Source: Roseofilum halophilum BLCC-M91
GTDB taxonomy: Bacteria > Cyanobacteriota > Cyanobacteriia > Cyanobacteriales > Desertifilaceae
Direction: 5' to 3'
NCBI RefSeq assembly: GCF_030068445.1
Contig: NZ_JAQPOK010000160.1
Coordinates: 1 to 40,438 of the forward strand
DNA: 40,438 nt
Each line of letters opens with the position of its first letter. The stretch's first letter is position 1. The position numbers and the translations under genes are program-made. Of this stretch, positions 8,323 through 17,720 are shown one piece after another. The notes below the pieces were generated by a model. It ran no database searches, had not been told where the DNA came from, and worked only from the letters and a program-made list of their open reading frames with translations.

Positions 8323-10188
8323 ATGCCTGCACAAGATCCAGAACCCTTATCTTTAAGCGATCGCTACTCAGCGTTTATCGAGAAAATCGTTACCGATACC
8401 CTCAAAGGAAAGATTGGTTCCAAAGAGTATGTTTATCGGCAATTGGTAGCACAGCTAGAGTCGGAACGAGGTACGGGGGAGATTTTTGAACGATGTTTAA
8501 TCGAACAAATGACACTGGCTGAAAATAAAATGGAGGCTGAACGGGATGAGTTAAAGCAAGCGAAAGCCCAGCGTCAACTGAGAGCGCTTCGCACTTTGGA
8601 AGAAGCATGGAATCGATACCAAGAGACTCAACGGACGGAAAATGCTTGTAGTGATGCGGTTACCCAACTGATCGATGCAGATGAGAGCGATCGCCTATCG
8701 GTTCTTCTGCAAATTCTCGATCCGAACCAAACTCATGCCTTTAGCAGTAAGGATATTGCATCCCTGGCACAAGAGCTAGAACAAGTTCAAGAATCCGATG
8801 AACATAGGGTTGCCGAACTTCACACTCTGGCAACAGGACTCAAACAAGGTTTGTCAGCCTATAGCGCTCTGGAGTTATTGGGATGGGTATACGAAAAGTC
8901 TCAATTGGGATTTGCTGCCAAAGGAAGTGCAAATAATCCTTGGGCATATTGGGCAAAACAAGTGAATAGTCCATTGTCCAAACGGTTCTTGACGGAACAA
9001 TCTCAGAATCAATCGGCTGTCTCTTTGGCTCAACAACAAACCCATTTAGATTTGAGTGCTTGGGTAGAATTAATTGTCCTATTGCACGGCATCCAAGAAG
9101 GTTTGGTGAACTGGTTTGATAAACAACCCTACAATATTAAGGCGGGCAATGATGCCGCCGCGTCAACCTTTCTCACGTTTGCGATTATCTGGTGCGAATT
9201 AAGCCATGGATTTCGTCAAGCGGAGCAGCTTTTAGCATCCGATCGCGATCGCCTTGCGGATGCTTGCTTTCAAATTGGGCTGCAAATTTTGCGCTCTTTT
9301 GCCCAACGGGATAATTTTCCCCTCTATGGTGGCGTATTCGCTTCGTTTACCGGTAAAAATTTCCGAGACACGATTACCTATCTCGATCGCCCCCTGAAAA
9401 CGATCGAGAAAAAGCAAGAGAAGGCCCGTATTCTCACCGTATTGGGCTATTCTCAACAGTGGATGGGCGATCGCGATCGCGCTCTCCTATTACACGAAGA
9501 AGCCCTAAATTTAGCCCGTCAGGAGTCCGATCGCCACTGTGAAGTGGCTAATTTGAACCATTTGAGTCGCTTGCAGCTCAGTCAAGGACAATTTCTGGAG
9601 GCGATCGATCTGGGACAACGGGCACTCTTGTTTGCGCGTCAGATTGGCGATCGAGTAGGGGAAATTAATGCGATCGCCAATTTAGGCTATGCAGATGTTC
9701 GTCAGGCTCAACAACAAGAACATATGGACATCTCGGAGATAGAAGCTTGTGTCGAAAGGCTCAAACGAGGCATGATGCTATTAGAAAAAAGTCCCGATTT
9801 AGTCTCAGCCATCTTTTGTACTTTGGCCATGGGAATTGCCCATTTAATCTTAGATCAGACCCATAACGCCCAATCCTATCTACAACAAAGCCTAGCCCTA
9901 TCCATTCAGTTAGGCAATTTAGAATTAGAAGGCTTAAGTCATGCCAACCTGGGAGAAGTCAACTATCAACTCGGTCAACTTTCTCTAGCCGTATTTCACG
10001 CTAGTCTGGGGATGTACTTGTTACAGCAAGCCCATTCTACCGAGCAACGACCCGTGTCTAATTTAGTCGCCATTTTGAAGGGCAACCTAGGAGAAGTAGT
10101 CTTTAAGCAGAACCTGCAACAGCAGCGATCGCAGATTATTTCCAGAGTAGGTCTAGACGGATTTGATTACATTAACAATGAACAATGA
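8323..10188 (+). CDS. TPR-repeat protein of unknown function
   Basis: 621 residues from the first in-frame ATG, preceded by AAAGAAGAA. An upstream TTG at 8233 would add 30 low-complexity residues. The N-terminal third is charged and helical, with a likely coiled coil around residues 60-110. The middle (about 190-350) is a helical region unknown to me. From about residue 365 there are several tetratricopeptide-like repeats (VLGYSQQWMGDRDRALLLHE, LSRLQLSQGQFLEAIDLGQR, ANLGEVNYQLGQLSLAVFHA). TPR arrays bind other proteins, so a scaffold role is likely. No catalytic motif is seen. HIP1 sites are dense here, including overlapping pairs near 9241 and 9468. Confidence 0.8.
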   Translation: MPAQDPEPLSLSDRYSAFIEKIVTDTLKGKIGSKEYVYRQLVAQLESERGTGEIFERCLIEQMTLAENKMEAERDELKQAKAQRQLRALRTLEEAWNRYQETQRTENACSDAVTQLIDADESDRLSVLLQILDPNQTHAFSSKDIASLAQELEQVQESDEHRVAELHTLATGLKQGLSAYSALELLGWVYEKSQLGFAAKGSANNPWAYWAKQVNSPLSKRFLTEQSQNQSAVSLAQQQTHLDLSAWVELIVLLHGIQEGLVNWFDKQPYNIKAGNDAAASTFLTFAIIWCELSHGFRQAEQLLASDRDRLADACFQIGLQILRSFAQRDNFPLYGGVFASFTGKNFRDTITYLDRPLKTIEKKQEKARILTVLGYSQQWMGDRDRALLLHEEALNLARQESDRHCEVANLNHLSRLQLSQGQFLEAIDLGQRALLFARQIGDRVGEINAIANLGYADVRQAQQQEHMDISEIEACVERLKRGMMLLEKSPDLVSAIFCTLAMGIAHLILDQTHNAQSYLQQSLALSIQLGNLELEGLSHANLGEVNYQLGQLSLAVFHASLGMYLLQQAHSTEQRPVSNLVAILKGNLGEVVFKQNLQQQRSQIISRVGLDGFDYINNEQ

Positions 10189-10227
10189 ACAATTAATAAT
10201 TACCTAGTCCTCAAAAAAATCCTTAAG

Positions 10228-11265
10228 ATGACTCAAACCCCCGCTATTTCCCGTCGCCAATTTCTACACCTCAGTTCCTTCGGATTAGGGGGTGGCTTAC
10301 TCTCTCGCGACTCCCCTCGCAGCCCCAAGAATAATCCCTTAGACTCGGTAAAATTGGCCCTGAGTTGGAAAGCAGAAGCCGAATATGGAGGATTTTATCA
10401 AGCCTTAGCAACTGGAATTTATCAAAATCATGGCTTAGAGGTCACCATTCGCTCCGTTAATCCCCAAACCAATAATACTCAGTTACTCCTCGGAGGTGCG
10501 GTAGAGTTCAATATGGGAAGTTCTCTCAATATTTTCAAAGCCATAGAACAGAACATTCCCTTGGTTACCGTTGCCTCAATGTTTCAGAAAAATATTCAAG
10601 TGCTGTTAACCCATCCAGGAGTCGGTAATGATTCCCTGGCTGACTTAAAAGGAAAACCCATTTTTATTTCCTCTGGAGCGCAATTTACCTATTGGCAAGT
10701 TCTGAAGAAAAATTATGGATTTACAGATAATCAAATTCGCCCCTATAATTCTAATGTAACTCCGTTTTTAGTCAATGAAAATTCTGCTCAACAGGGTGTG
10801 TTAACCTCAGAACCCTACACCATTGAACAAAAAGGAGGGTTTAAGCCGATTGTACATCTGTTGGCAGATGCGGGTTATAATCCCTATTCTTTTACGATTA
10901 CCACGACGCGAAACTTAGTCAATAATTCTCCAGATTTAGTCCATCGCTTTGTCGATGCATCGATTCGAGGGTGGTATAGTTATTTAGACGATCCAAAACC
11001 GGGCAATCGGTTGATTAAACAAGATAATCCAGATATGACCGATGATTTACTCGATTATAGTTTGAAGAAGCTCAAAGAGTATGATATCGTGACTTCACGG
11101 GAGGCAAAAACTTTGGGCATTGGCGCGATGACGGATGAACGGTGGCAGGCTTTTTTCCAATCGACGGTGGATTTGGGGATGGTGGATGCTGGGGTAGATT
11201 ATCATCAAGCTTATACCCTGAAGTTTGTGAATAAGGGAGTAGATTATTATCAACAGTCGGTGTGA
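10228..11265 (+). CDS. ABC transporter substrate-binding protein, NMT1/THI5-like, Tat signal
   Basis: 345 residues. The N-terminus has the twin-arginine motif SRRQFL at 8-13 and a short hydrophobic segment (LSSFGLGGGLL), so export by the Tat system is likely. The rest is a periplasmic-binding fold of the NMT1/SsuA type: LSWKAEAEYGGFYQALATGI at the mature start, the GGAVEFNMGSS turn, and DLKGKPIFISSG. Relatives bind thiamine-pyrimidine precursors, sulfonates, nitrate or bicarbonate; the ligand cannot be read from sequence. No permease or ATPase gene lies next to it, so it is an orphan binding protein. The gap after it (11266-11367) holds a small inverted repeat, ACCCCTTTAAGGGT. Confidence 0.85.
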   Translation: MTQTPAISRRQFLHLSSFGLGGGLLSRDSPRSPKNNPLDSVKLALSWKAEAEYGGFYQALATGIYQNHGLEVTIRSVNPQTNNTQLLLGGAVEFNMGSSLNIFKAIEQNIPLVTVASMFQKNIQVLLTHPGVGNDSLADLKGKPIFISSGAQFTYWQVLKKNYGFTDNQIRPYNSNVTPFLVNENSAQQGVLTSEPYTIEQKGGFKPIVHLLADAGYNPYSFTITTTRNLVNNSPDLVHRFVDASIRGWYSYLDDPKPGNRLIKQDNPDMTDDLLDYSLKKLKEYDIVTSREAKTLGIGAMTDERWQAFFQSTVDLGMVDAGVDYHQAYTLKFVNKGVDYYQQSV

Positions 11266-11367
11266 ACTAGGAAAGAACCCTCCTATCTCCCCACTCCCCA
11301 GCAGTCAGGAACCCCTTTAAGGGTCGATCATAGAGTTCTCTTGGCTTTAGCCAGCCAGAGGAGTATG

Positions 11368-13179
11368 TCAACCGTTGTCTAACTTCAACACCGCCATAAA
11401 TGCAGACTGGGGCACGTCTACTGTACCAATGGACTTCATCCGCTTTTTACCCTTGGCTTGTTTTTGCAGCAGTTTTTTCTTCCGGGAAATATCGCCCCCG
11501 TAACATTTGGCTAATACATCTTTACGCAAGGCAGGAATATGTTCGCTGGCGATGATCCGGGAGCCGATCGCCGCTTGAATGGGAACCTTAAACTGATGGC
11601 GGGGGATCAATTCTTTCAGTTTTTCTGTTAATCCTCGTCCCACATAATAGGCTTTATCCCGATGGACAATCATCGCCAGAGCATCCACGGGATCGCTGTT
11701 AATCATGATATCTAAGCGCACCAGATCGTTGGAACGATAGCCCAAAAAGTGATATTCCATGCTGGCATAACCGCGCGATCGCGTTTTCATCTGATCGAAA
11801 AAGTCCGTCACTACTTCCGCTAAGGGCAACTCATACACCAACGTGGTACGACTTTGGGTTAAATATTTCATGTCCTTGAACACCCCGCGCCGGGTTTGGC
11901 ACAATTCCATCAATGTGCCCACATAGGTTTCTGGCGTAATAATATCAATTTGTACATAGGGTTCTTCAATGCTTTGCCGTTCGTTGGCGGCTGGCAGGGT
12001 ACTGGGATTATCAATGGTGATGGTTTCTCCGGAGTTGAGAACCACCCGATAAACCACGGAAGGCGCAGTAATAATCAAATCTAGATCGTATTCTCGCTCT
12101 AACCGTTCTTGGACAATTTCCATGTGTAACAATCCCAAGAACCCGCAGCGAAACCCGAAGCCCATGGCGCTAGAGGTTTCTGGTTCATAGGAGAGGGCAG
12201 CATCATTGAGTTTGAGCCTCTCCAGGGCTTCCCGCAGTTCGGGAAACTGGTTGGCATCGGTGGGAAACATGCCGCAGAATACCATGGGGTTGGCTTCCTT
12301 ATATCCCGGTAAGGGTTTCTCGGCAGGTGCGGCTTTGAGGGTAATGGTATCGCCCACCCGCGCATCTTCTACGGCTTTAATCGATGCGGCTAAATAGCCC
12401 ACTTCTCCGGCGTGCAGTTCCTCCACTTGTACTTGGGTGGGAGAGAGAACCCCTAACTCGTCGATGTCGTATTCTTTCCCGGTTGCCATCAAGCGGATGC
12501 GATCGCCTTTGCTAACCTTACCATCCACGACCCGAAAATACACGATCACGCCCCGATAGCTATCATAATAACTGTCGAAAATCAGTGCCCGTAGCCGATC
12601 CTCCGTGGTATTTTGAGGAGCAGGAACCCCCTGAACAATGGCTTCTAGAATCTCCGGAATACCGAGTCCTTCCTTTGCCGAAGCTAAAATTGCGCCACTA
12701 CAATCTAAACCAATCACCTCTTCAATTTCCGCCTTCACCCGATCCGGCTCCGCACCGGGTAAGTCAATTTTATTCAGAACGGGAATAATTTCTAGATCGT
12801 GTTCCAGTGCCAAATAGACATTCGCCAGGGTTTGCGCTTCTACCCCCTGGGAGGCATCCACTACTAACAGTGCCCCCTCACAGGCAATCAGCGATCGCGA
12901 CACTTCATAAGAAAAATCCACATGCCCCGGAGTATCAATTAAATTCAGAACATAGGTTTCCCCATTGTTCGCCTGATAATTCATCCGCGCAGCCTGGAGC
13001 TTAATGGTAATCCCCCGCTCCCGTTCTAGCTCCATGGTATCCAGGAACTGCTCCTTCATATCGCGATCGGCGACCGTTCCCGTAAACTGGAGGAGGCGAT
13101 CGGCCAAGGTAGACTTCCCATGATCGATATGGGCAATAATAGAGAAATTACGAATATGAGAGACTTTAGCGTCGGTCAT
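11368..13179 (-). CDS. lepA: elongation factor 4 (LepA)
   Basis: Ribosome-bound GTPase that acts on stalled or mistranslocated ribosomes. 603 residues, the standard length. The G motifs are clear: AHIDHGKS at 16-23, RGITIK near 55-60, DTPGHVDF at 82-89 and NKID at 136-139. The LepA-specific C-terminus includes [23 protein letters not shown] and the basic tail [20 protein letters not shown]. It stands alone on the minus strand. Confidence 0.97.
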   Translation of the reverse strand: MTDAKVSHIRNFSIIAHIDHGKSTLADRLLQFTGTVADRDMKEQFLDTMELERERGITIKLQAARMNYQANNGETYVLNLIDTPGHVDFSYEVSRSLIACEGALLVVDASQGVEAQTLANVYLALEHDLEIIPVLNKIDLPGAEPDRVKAEIEEVIGLDCSGAILASAKEGLGIPEILEAIVQGVPAPQNTTEDRLRALIFDSYYDSYRGVIVYFRVVDGKVSKGDRIRLMATGKEYDIDELGVLSPTQVQVEELHAGEVGYLAASIKAVEDARVGDTITLKAAPAEKPLPGYKEANPMVFCGMFPTDANQFPELREALERLKLNDAALSYEPETSSAMGFGFRCGFLGLLHMEIVQERLEREYDLDLIITAPSVVYRVVLNSGETITIDNPSTLPAANERQSIEEPYVQIDIITPETYVGTLMELCQTRRGVFKDMKYLTQSRTTLVYELPLAEVVTDFFDQMKTRSRGYASMEYHFLGYRSNDLVRLDIMINSDPVDALAMIVHRDKAYYVGRGLTEKLKELIPRHQFKVPIQAAIGSRIIASEHIPALRKDVLAKCYGGDISRKKKLLQKQAKGKKRMKSIGTVDVPQSAFMAVLKLDNG

Positions 13180-13595
13180 AAAGTTTAATTTGAACCTAAT
13201 TGAGTGAAACGTACAGTTAAAAGGGTTGTTCCGGTTCCAGACGCGCTTGAGTCAACAAGCACTCTGTCGATTGGCTCGGATTGTTAATATAGTTTAACCT
13301 AGTACGGGAGTTTAAGGAGATTCCTCCTCAATGACCCACCCATCAGACGATCGCAGCATGTTAGACTAAGATAAACCCTACGCGCTTTAAACAGACCGAT
13401 CCTCTCGTCTGGTAAGCTAAAAACCCCCATTGGCTCTGATTGAGTCCCCCCGCCTCTTGAGGAGACGGAAAAATATCCCTCTGGTTTTGAGGTAAATCGG
13501 GTCTTTTTTCTCTCAATCCAGTTGAAAAAAAAAGACCCAAAAACATTAGGGTAACAACCAAAATCTGATGTCTATCGAGGCTTTAATCTAAATTG
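13180..13595. other. 416-bp intergenic region between lepA and the RHH-like gene
   Basis: No convincing gene. It must hold the lepA promoter (minus) and that of the small gene (plus). It contains a T/A-rich inverted repeat at 13499-13538 (listed separately), the palindrome CCTCTTGAGG near 13453 and several polypurine runs. A 66-codon minus-strand frame across 13361-13561 has no Shine-Dalgarno and overlaps the hairpin, so I do not call it. Confidence 0.6.
13499..13538. repeat. inverted repeat, 11-bp arms
   Basis: GGGTCTTTTTT (13499-13509) pairs with AAAAAAGACCC (13528-13538) around an 18-base loop. It ends 57 bp before the start of the RHH-like gene. It could be a terminator or attenuator in either direction, or a leader structure; the sequence does not decide. 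Confidence 0.6.
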
Positions 13596-13826
13596 ATGAA
13601 CGATCCCACCCTTTCTTCCGAACGCCAACTTGATAAAGTAGAAATTTCTATCACTCTCGATGCTGAATTACTCGAACAAATTCAGCACCTAACCAACGAT
13701 CCCTCTCGCATTATCGAAACAGCGATTCGTCAATGGCTCAGAGGCTCATCTCAACGGGATGATGAACTCACCCGCACTCTGATCAAAAGTCCTCCCCTAC
13801 CTCCCAGGGGTGAATGGAACGATTAA
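13596..13826 (+). CDS. small ribbon-helix-helix-like protein (antitoxin-like)
   Basis: 76 residues from ATG 13596; an immediately preceding TTG is also in frame. The core VEISITLDAELLEQIQHLTNDPSRIIETAIRQWL has the shape of a ribbon-helix-helix DNA-binding domain: a short beta strand, then two helices ending in IRxWL. Such proteins are transcription factors or antitoxins. No toxin-like ORF overlaps or follows, so this would be a solitary member. It ends with a proline-rich tail (SPPLPPRGEW). A structured terminator follows. Confidence 0.65.
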   Translation: MNDPTLSSERQLDKVEISITLDAELLEQIQHLTNDPSRIIETAIRQWLRGSSQRDDELTRTLIKSPPLPPRGEWND

Positions 13827-13904
13827 CCCCATAATCTCCCTGGATGTAACTCACCCACTGGGATCTCTAAATTAGAGCAGTCCCAATGGGGTTTTAGTCT
13901 TTTC
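13825..13904 (+). terminator. terminator-like structure after the RHH-like gene
   Basis: The outer arms AACCCCAT (13825-13832) and ATGGGGTT (13886-13893) enclose a second stem-loop (CTCTAA/TTAGAG flanked by GGGA/TCCC). TTAGTCTTTTC follows. It starts at the stop codon and fits a large rho-independent terminator. Confidence 0.55.
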
Positions 13905-13989
13905 TATTCCCCAGTGCTGACATCAGTAAAATCTGAGTTACTCTAGGTTAGAGGTCAAACGTCTCTATAAATTCACGCTATACCAACTC

Positions 13990-15732
13990 ATGAATGCTTC
14001 TTCCCATGCATACATTCCCGCCTTGAAGGAAACAAGCGTTTCTAACCATTCAGAGAAGGCAAACCAATCAACACCCATCCTAGCAGAGTTAGGGGCTGAA
14101 TTAAGTTTTATTCATAATACTTCGGGTGAGTATCTAGCTTTTAACTGGACTCAAGGGGAACGCTATGGTTTAGTTCCTGAGAGCTTGGTAGGGGAATTGA
14201 TGGAAAACACCCTCTACCCCATTCCCATCGACCCCTATTTAGATCGAGTGCGTCAAGTGCTGGAAAATCAATTACCAGCACGGTTGAGTTATCCATTTCG
14301 CTATGGAGAAAACTACTTACTCTTCGATCTGGTCGTCACTCCAGTGCTAACGTCACCGTTAAAGGCCAATCAGGTGTTGGTTCTCGGACGACTGCTATCG
14401 AGTGCCGTGGGTTCTCAATCTTTTGCCAGTAGTCCGGAAGTGCCAACCGAGCAAGTGGGAAGAAGAAGCGATCATTATCAAACCCTTCTGACTCGAATTA
14501 CACACAAAATTAGACGAACCCTAGATCTAGAAACCATTTGGAATCAAACCGTAGAAGGATTAGGGATTGCCTTAAACTTAGAAAGCTGCGCGATCGCCCA
14601 AAAATGTCTGGAAACCCAACACCTAAAAGTAGTAGCCAACTATAGTCATGAAGGGGAAACGTCACAAGTGGGGAGCTTATTTCCCTTAGAGCAAGATTCC
14701 CCCTTAATCACGGCTTTATCAAGTCTAGAACCCTTAGCTTGGGTAGAACCCGATCGCCAAGGAGTGCCAGAGTCCCGGTTAGCGGTAGCCACCTGCTATC
14801 AGGATCAACCCAATGGGTTATTGCTATTATCCCCTCCCGTGCGATCGGATGAGGAGGAACCCTATTTATGGTCACCCGAAGAAATTGAGTTGGTGAGCGA
14901 GTTAGCCGATCAGGTGGGAACGGCGATCGCCCATGCCACCCTATACCAAGAACTGGAATTAGCCAGAGAACAAGCAGAAGAAGCGTCACGACTCAAAAGT
15001 GAATTTTTAGCCAATACCTCCCACGAACTGCGAACTCCCCTCAACGGCATGATCGGCTTTCTGAAGCTAATTCTCGATGGGATGGCCGACGATCCAGAAG
15101 AGCAACTCGAATGGGTTGAAGAAGCTCATAAATCGGCCCTACATCTGTTAACCCTGATTAATGATGTGCTGGATCTGGCCAAAATCGAAGCCGGTAAAAT
15201 GCAGATCGAGCTAAGTCCGGTGAATCTAGATGAATTGTTGACCAACCTAGAAAACTTTACCCGACCCCAAGCAGAAACCAAAGGCTTAAGTTACGAAGTC
15301 AGCCGTACTTCCACGAGGGACGAAGTGATGATTACCGGCAATTATCAGCGTCTATTGCAAGTGATGTTAAATCTGGTGGGCAATGCCATTAAATTTACCC
15401 ATGAAGGGGGAATTACCATTACCGCAGAAGTGATTGCCAAGAAATTTGAAGTTGACCATCGGGAGTATCCAGGGTTTGTGAAGGTGAGTGTGGCCGATAC
15501 AGGGATCGGCGTAGCCCTAGATAAACAAGAGAAACTGTTTCAATCCTTTTCTCAAATTGATGGATCTCGTACTCGTCAGTACGGAGGAACCGGGTTAGGA
15601 TTAGCCATTTCTCAGAGATTAATTGAGGCCATGGGGGGTGAGGTCAATTTCTTTAGTATGGGAGAAGGACTTGGCTCAACAGTGACCTTTACGGCTCCTT
15701 TGGGACAATTGCCGGTGATTGTGAAAGAGTAA
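13990..15732 (+). CDS. sensor histidine kinase, PAS-like + GAF + HisKA + HATPase
   Basis: 580 residues, no membrane segment, so probably cytosolic. Residues about 30-135 look PAS-like and about 165-320 are a GAF domain (ends DQVGTAIAHATLYQELELAR). The HisKA dimerisation helix follows with the phosphoacceptor H345 in ANTSHELRTPLNG. The ATPase domain has the N box around N465 (NLVGNAIKFTHEGG), G1 DTGIG at 503-507 and G2 GTGLG at 533-537. No receiver domain or response regulator gene is adjacent, so its partner is elsewhere. The GAF lacks an obvious bilin-binding motif (no Cys-His in the usual place). The next gene is a shortened copy. Confidence 0.9.
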   Translation: MNASSHAYIPALKETSVSNHSEKANQSTPILAELGAELSFIHNTSGEYLAFNWTQGERYGLVPESLVGELMENTLYPIPIDPYLDRVRQVLENQLPARLSYPFRYGENYLLFDLVVTPVLTSPLKANQVLVLGRLLSSAVGSQSFASSPEVPTEQVGRRSDHYQTLLTRITHKIRRTLDLETIWNQTVEGLGIALNLESCAIAQKCLETQHLKVVANYSHEGETSQVGSLFPLEQDSPLITALSSLEPLAWVEPDRQGVPESRLAVATCYQDQPNGLLLLSPPVRSDEEEPYLWSPEEIELVSELADQVGTAIAHATLYQELELAREQAEEASRLKSEFLANTSHELRTPLNGMIGFLKLILDGMADDPEEQLEWVEEAHKSALHLLTLINDVLDLAKIEAGKMQIELSPVNLDELLTNLENFTRPQAETKGLSYEVSRTSTRDEVMITGNYQRLLQVMLNLVGNAIKFTHEGGITITAEVIAKKFEVDHREYPGFVKVSVADTGIGVALDKQEKLFQSFSQIDGSRTRQYGGTGLGLAISQRLIEAMGGEVNFFSMGEGLGSTVTFTAPLGQLPVIVKE

Positions 15733-15750
15733 GTAGAGGATGTATGAGGT

Positions 15751-16656
15751 ATGGTGAATGAATCTTTGAACGTGACTTCTAGTGCAAGTGAGGCCAGTGA
15801 TGGGGATGAGTCGTTCTCTAATGCAGAGATCTTAACGGTGATGGCGGCGATCGCCAATGCCACACTGTACGAAGAACTGGAAATGGCACGAGTGCAAACG
15901 GAAGAAACGTCACGGATTAAACAACAACTTCTACACAAAATTTCCCATGAATTTAGAACCCCGCTCAATGGCATGATTGGTTTTCTCAAGCTGATCCTCG
16001 ATGGGATGGCTGACGATCCAGAAGACCAAATGGAGTTTGTTCAAGAAGCTCATAACTCTGCCCTGCGTCTCTTAAATCATATTGAGGACTTTCTAGATTT
16101 AGCGAAACTTCAAAACAATCAAATGCCGGTTGAGTTAAGTTCAGTGCATCTGGATGAACTTTTAAGAGATGTCAATAAATTCACTCGTTCTAAGGCGGAG
16201 AAGAAAGGCTTAACGTATAGTGTTTCTGCAACTGAGACCCGCGATGAGATCATCCTCCTGTGCAATTACCCAGGGCTGCTTCAAGTGATGTTAAATTTAG
16301 TCGGGAATGCCATTAAGTTTACTCATGAAGGGGGAGTGGAGATTAGGGCAGAAGCGATCCCCAAAAAATTTGATTCCCTTGGACGAGAATATCCTGGGTC
16401 GATGAGAATCAGTATATCAGATACCGGTATCGGAGTTGCTCTAGACAAGCAGAGCAAGATATTTGAAGCATTTTATAAAGTGGATGGCTCTCATACTGCA
16501 AGATATGAAGGGACAGGGATTGGATTAACCATTTCCAAAGGATTAATTGAGGCTATGGGAGGTCAAGTGAATTTCTTTAGTTTGGGGGAAGATCTCGGAT
16601 CGACTGTCACGTTAACGATTCCTTTACAACAATTGCCGATTATTATTAAGGACTAG
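15751..16656 (+). CDS. histidine kinase, shortened tandem paralogue without sensor domains
   Basis: 301 residues, 18 bp after the first kinase. From about residue 25 it aligns with the last GAF helix and the whole kinase core of its neighbour; RTPLNGMIGFLKLILDG is identical in both. The phosphoacceptor is H66 (KISHEFRTPLNG), and the N box, DTGIG and GTGIG are all present, so it should still be catalytically able. PAS and most of GAF are missing. The first 24 residues, acidic and Ser-rich, have no counterpart. It looks like a tandem duplication followed by loss of the sensor half. AGAGGA lies 10 bases before the ATG. The stop overlaps the convergent hydrolase by 11 bp. Confidence 0.88.
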   Translation: MVNESLNVTSSASEASDGDESFSNAEILTVMAAIANATLYEELEMARVQTEETSRIKQQLLHKISHEFRTPLNGMIGFLKLILDGMADDPEDQMEFVQEAHNSALRLLNHIEDFLDLAKLQNNQMPVELSSVHLDELLRDVNKFTRSKAEKKGLTYSVSATETRDEIILLCNYPGLLQVMLNLVGNAIKFTHEGGVEIRAEAIPKKFDSLGREYPGSMRISISDTGIGVALDKQSKIFEAFYKVDGSHTARYEGTGIGLTISKGLIEAMGGQVNFFSLGEDLGSTVTLTIPLQQLPIIIKD

Positions 16657-17443
16657 ATAGGGTGGGGAATTTAATCCATTTTTTATCAGTAAGAATACTA
16701 AAAATGCTAATCGACTCTTCTAATAAGCAGGCATGACCACTATGGGGTAAATAAACCACTTGAGAGTTAGGCAGGTAATGTTGCAAATGGCGAGCTTCAG
16801 ATATGGAAGGTAACAAGCGATCGCTACCACTGGCTAAAATAAGCGTCGGTTGTGCGATCTTTTGTATATCTTTGGCCGTGAGGGTAAACTGTCGCAGTAA
16901 AGACAACCGCCAAGCGGAAGTCTCAGCAGGAACATCACAAAGGGCACACCAGAGAGCTTGGCGGTCTTGGGGGGCAATCCGAGGCAAAGCTGCCAGTAAC
17001 AAATAAACCGCCACACTCCCCAAATTATAGAGGCGATCGGGAACCCAAGGCACAATCGATTCCCCCAACATCATCCAAGGACGGCGGTGAAAAGAAGACG
17101 CGGGATTGACCAAAATTAAGTGAGAAATTAAATCCGGCGCTTTGAGAACCGTTTGCAGCGCCAAACAGCCCCCAAACGACTCCCCACACAAATAGACCTG
17201 CCGGTTGGCTCTAGAGCGCAATTGAGCGGTAATTAAATCGATCAGGCGATCGCTCAACCCCTCCCAATCCAAACGATCCTCAGCCGGAATTCTCAAGGCA
17301 CAGACCTCAAAATTCCTCTGCAACTCTCGAACCTGACGACCAAACAACGATCCCCAACCATCCATACCCGGCAAGAAAACCCATAAATCCGCCTCGGTAC
17401 GCACAGCGCTCAACTGGAGAAAATGGGGCAACCGGTCACACAT
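16646..17443 (-). CDS. alpha/beta hydrolase, phytyl-ester-synthase-like
   Basis: 265 residues with the alpha/beta hydrolase triad: Ser89 in the elbow GESFGG, Asp208 in ASGSDRLLP and His237 in LPHSGHACL. The N-terminal FLPGMDGWGSLF with IPAEDR resembles the hydrolase half of plant and cyanobacterial phytyl ester synthase-type enzymes, but the acyltransferase half is absent. The substrate is unknown; a lipid or pigment ester is a reasonable guess. It is convergent with the second kinase and divergent from metG. The 277-bp gap 17444-17720 holds no gene I can see and must carry both promoters. Confidence 0.8.
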   Translation of the reverse strand: MCDRLPHFLQLSAVRTEADLWVFLPGMDGWGSLFGRQVRELQRNFEVCALRIPAEDRLDWEGLSDRLIDLITAQLRSRANRQVYLCGESFGGCLALQTVLKAPDLISHLILVNPASSFHRRPWMMLGESIVPWVPDRLYNLGSVAVYLLLAALPRIAPQDRQALWCALCDVPAETSAWRLSLLRQFTLTAKDIQKIAQPTLILASGSDRLLPSISEARHLQHYLPNSQVVYLPHSGHACLLEESISIFSILTDKKWIKFPTLSSP

Positions 17444-17720
17444 AGGAGAAAATAGAAGTATCGTCTTTGGTATTCAAGATTAACTAATCACGATCATAGA
17501 TTATAGATAATACCTTTAAGGATAAGATCGATCCAGTCTGTTCTGTTGTCTCACCTAGAATCAATTGGCAATCCAGACAAAGTTAATCAACTAAGGCTAC
17601 AATCAGAATTAATTCCCCTTATCGATCCGTTGAGTAAAATCTCTAGTAAACTCCATAAGACAAGCTGACGGGTAGATTTCACAAAGTAGGTCATTTAAAA
17701 AAAACTAACCTTAATATTCT

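Noticed and set aside
13361-13561. 66-codon minus-strand frame upstream of lepA's neighbour
   Set aside because: No Shine-Dalgarno, no recognisable features, and it overlaps a hairpin.
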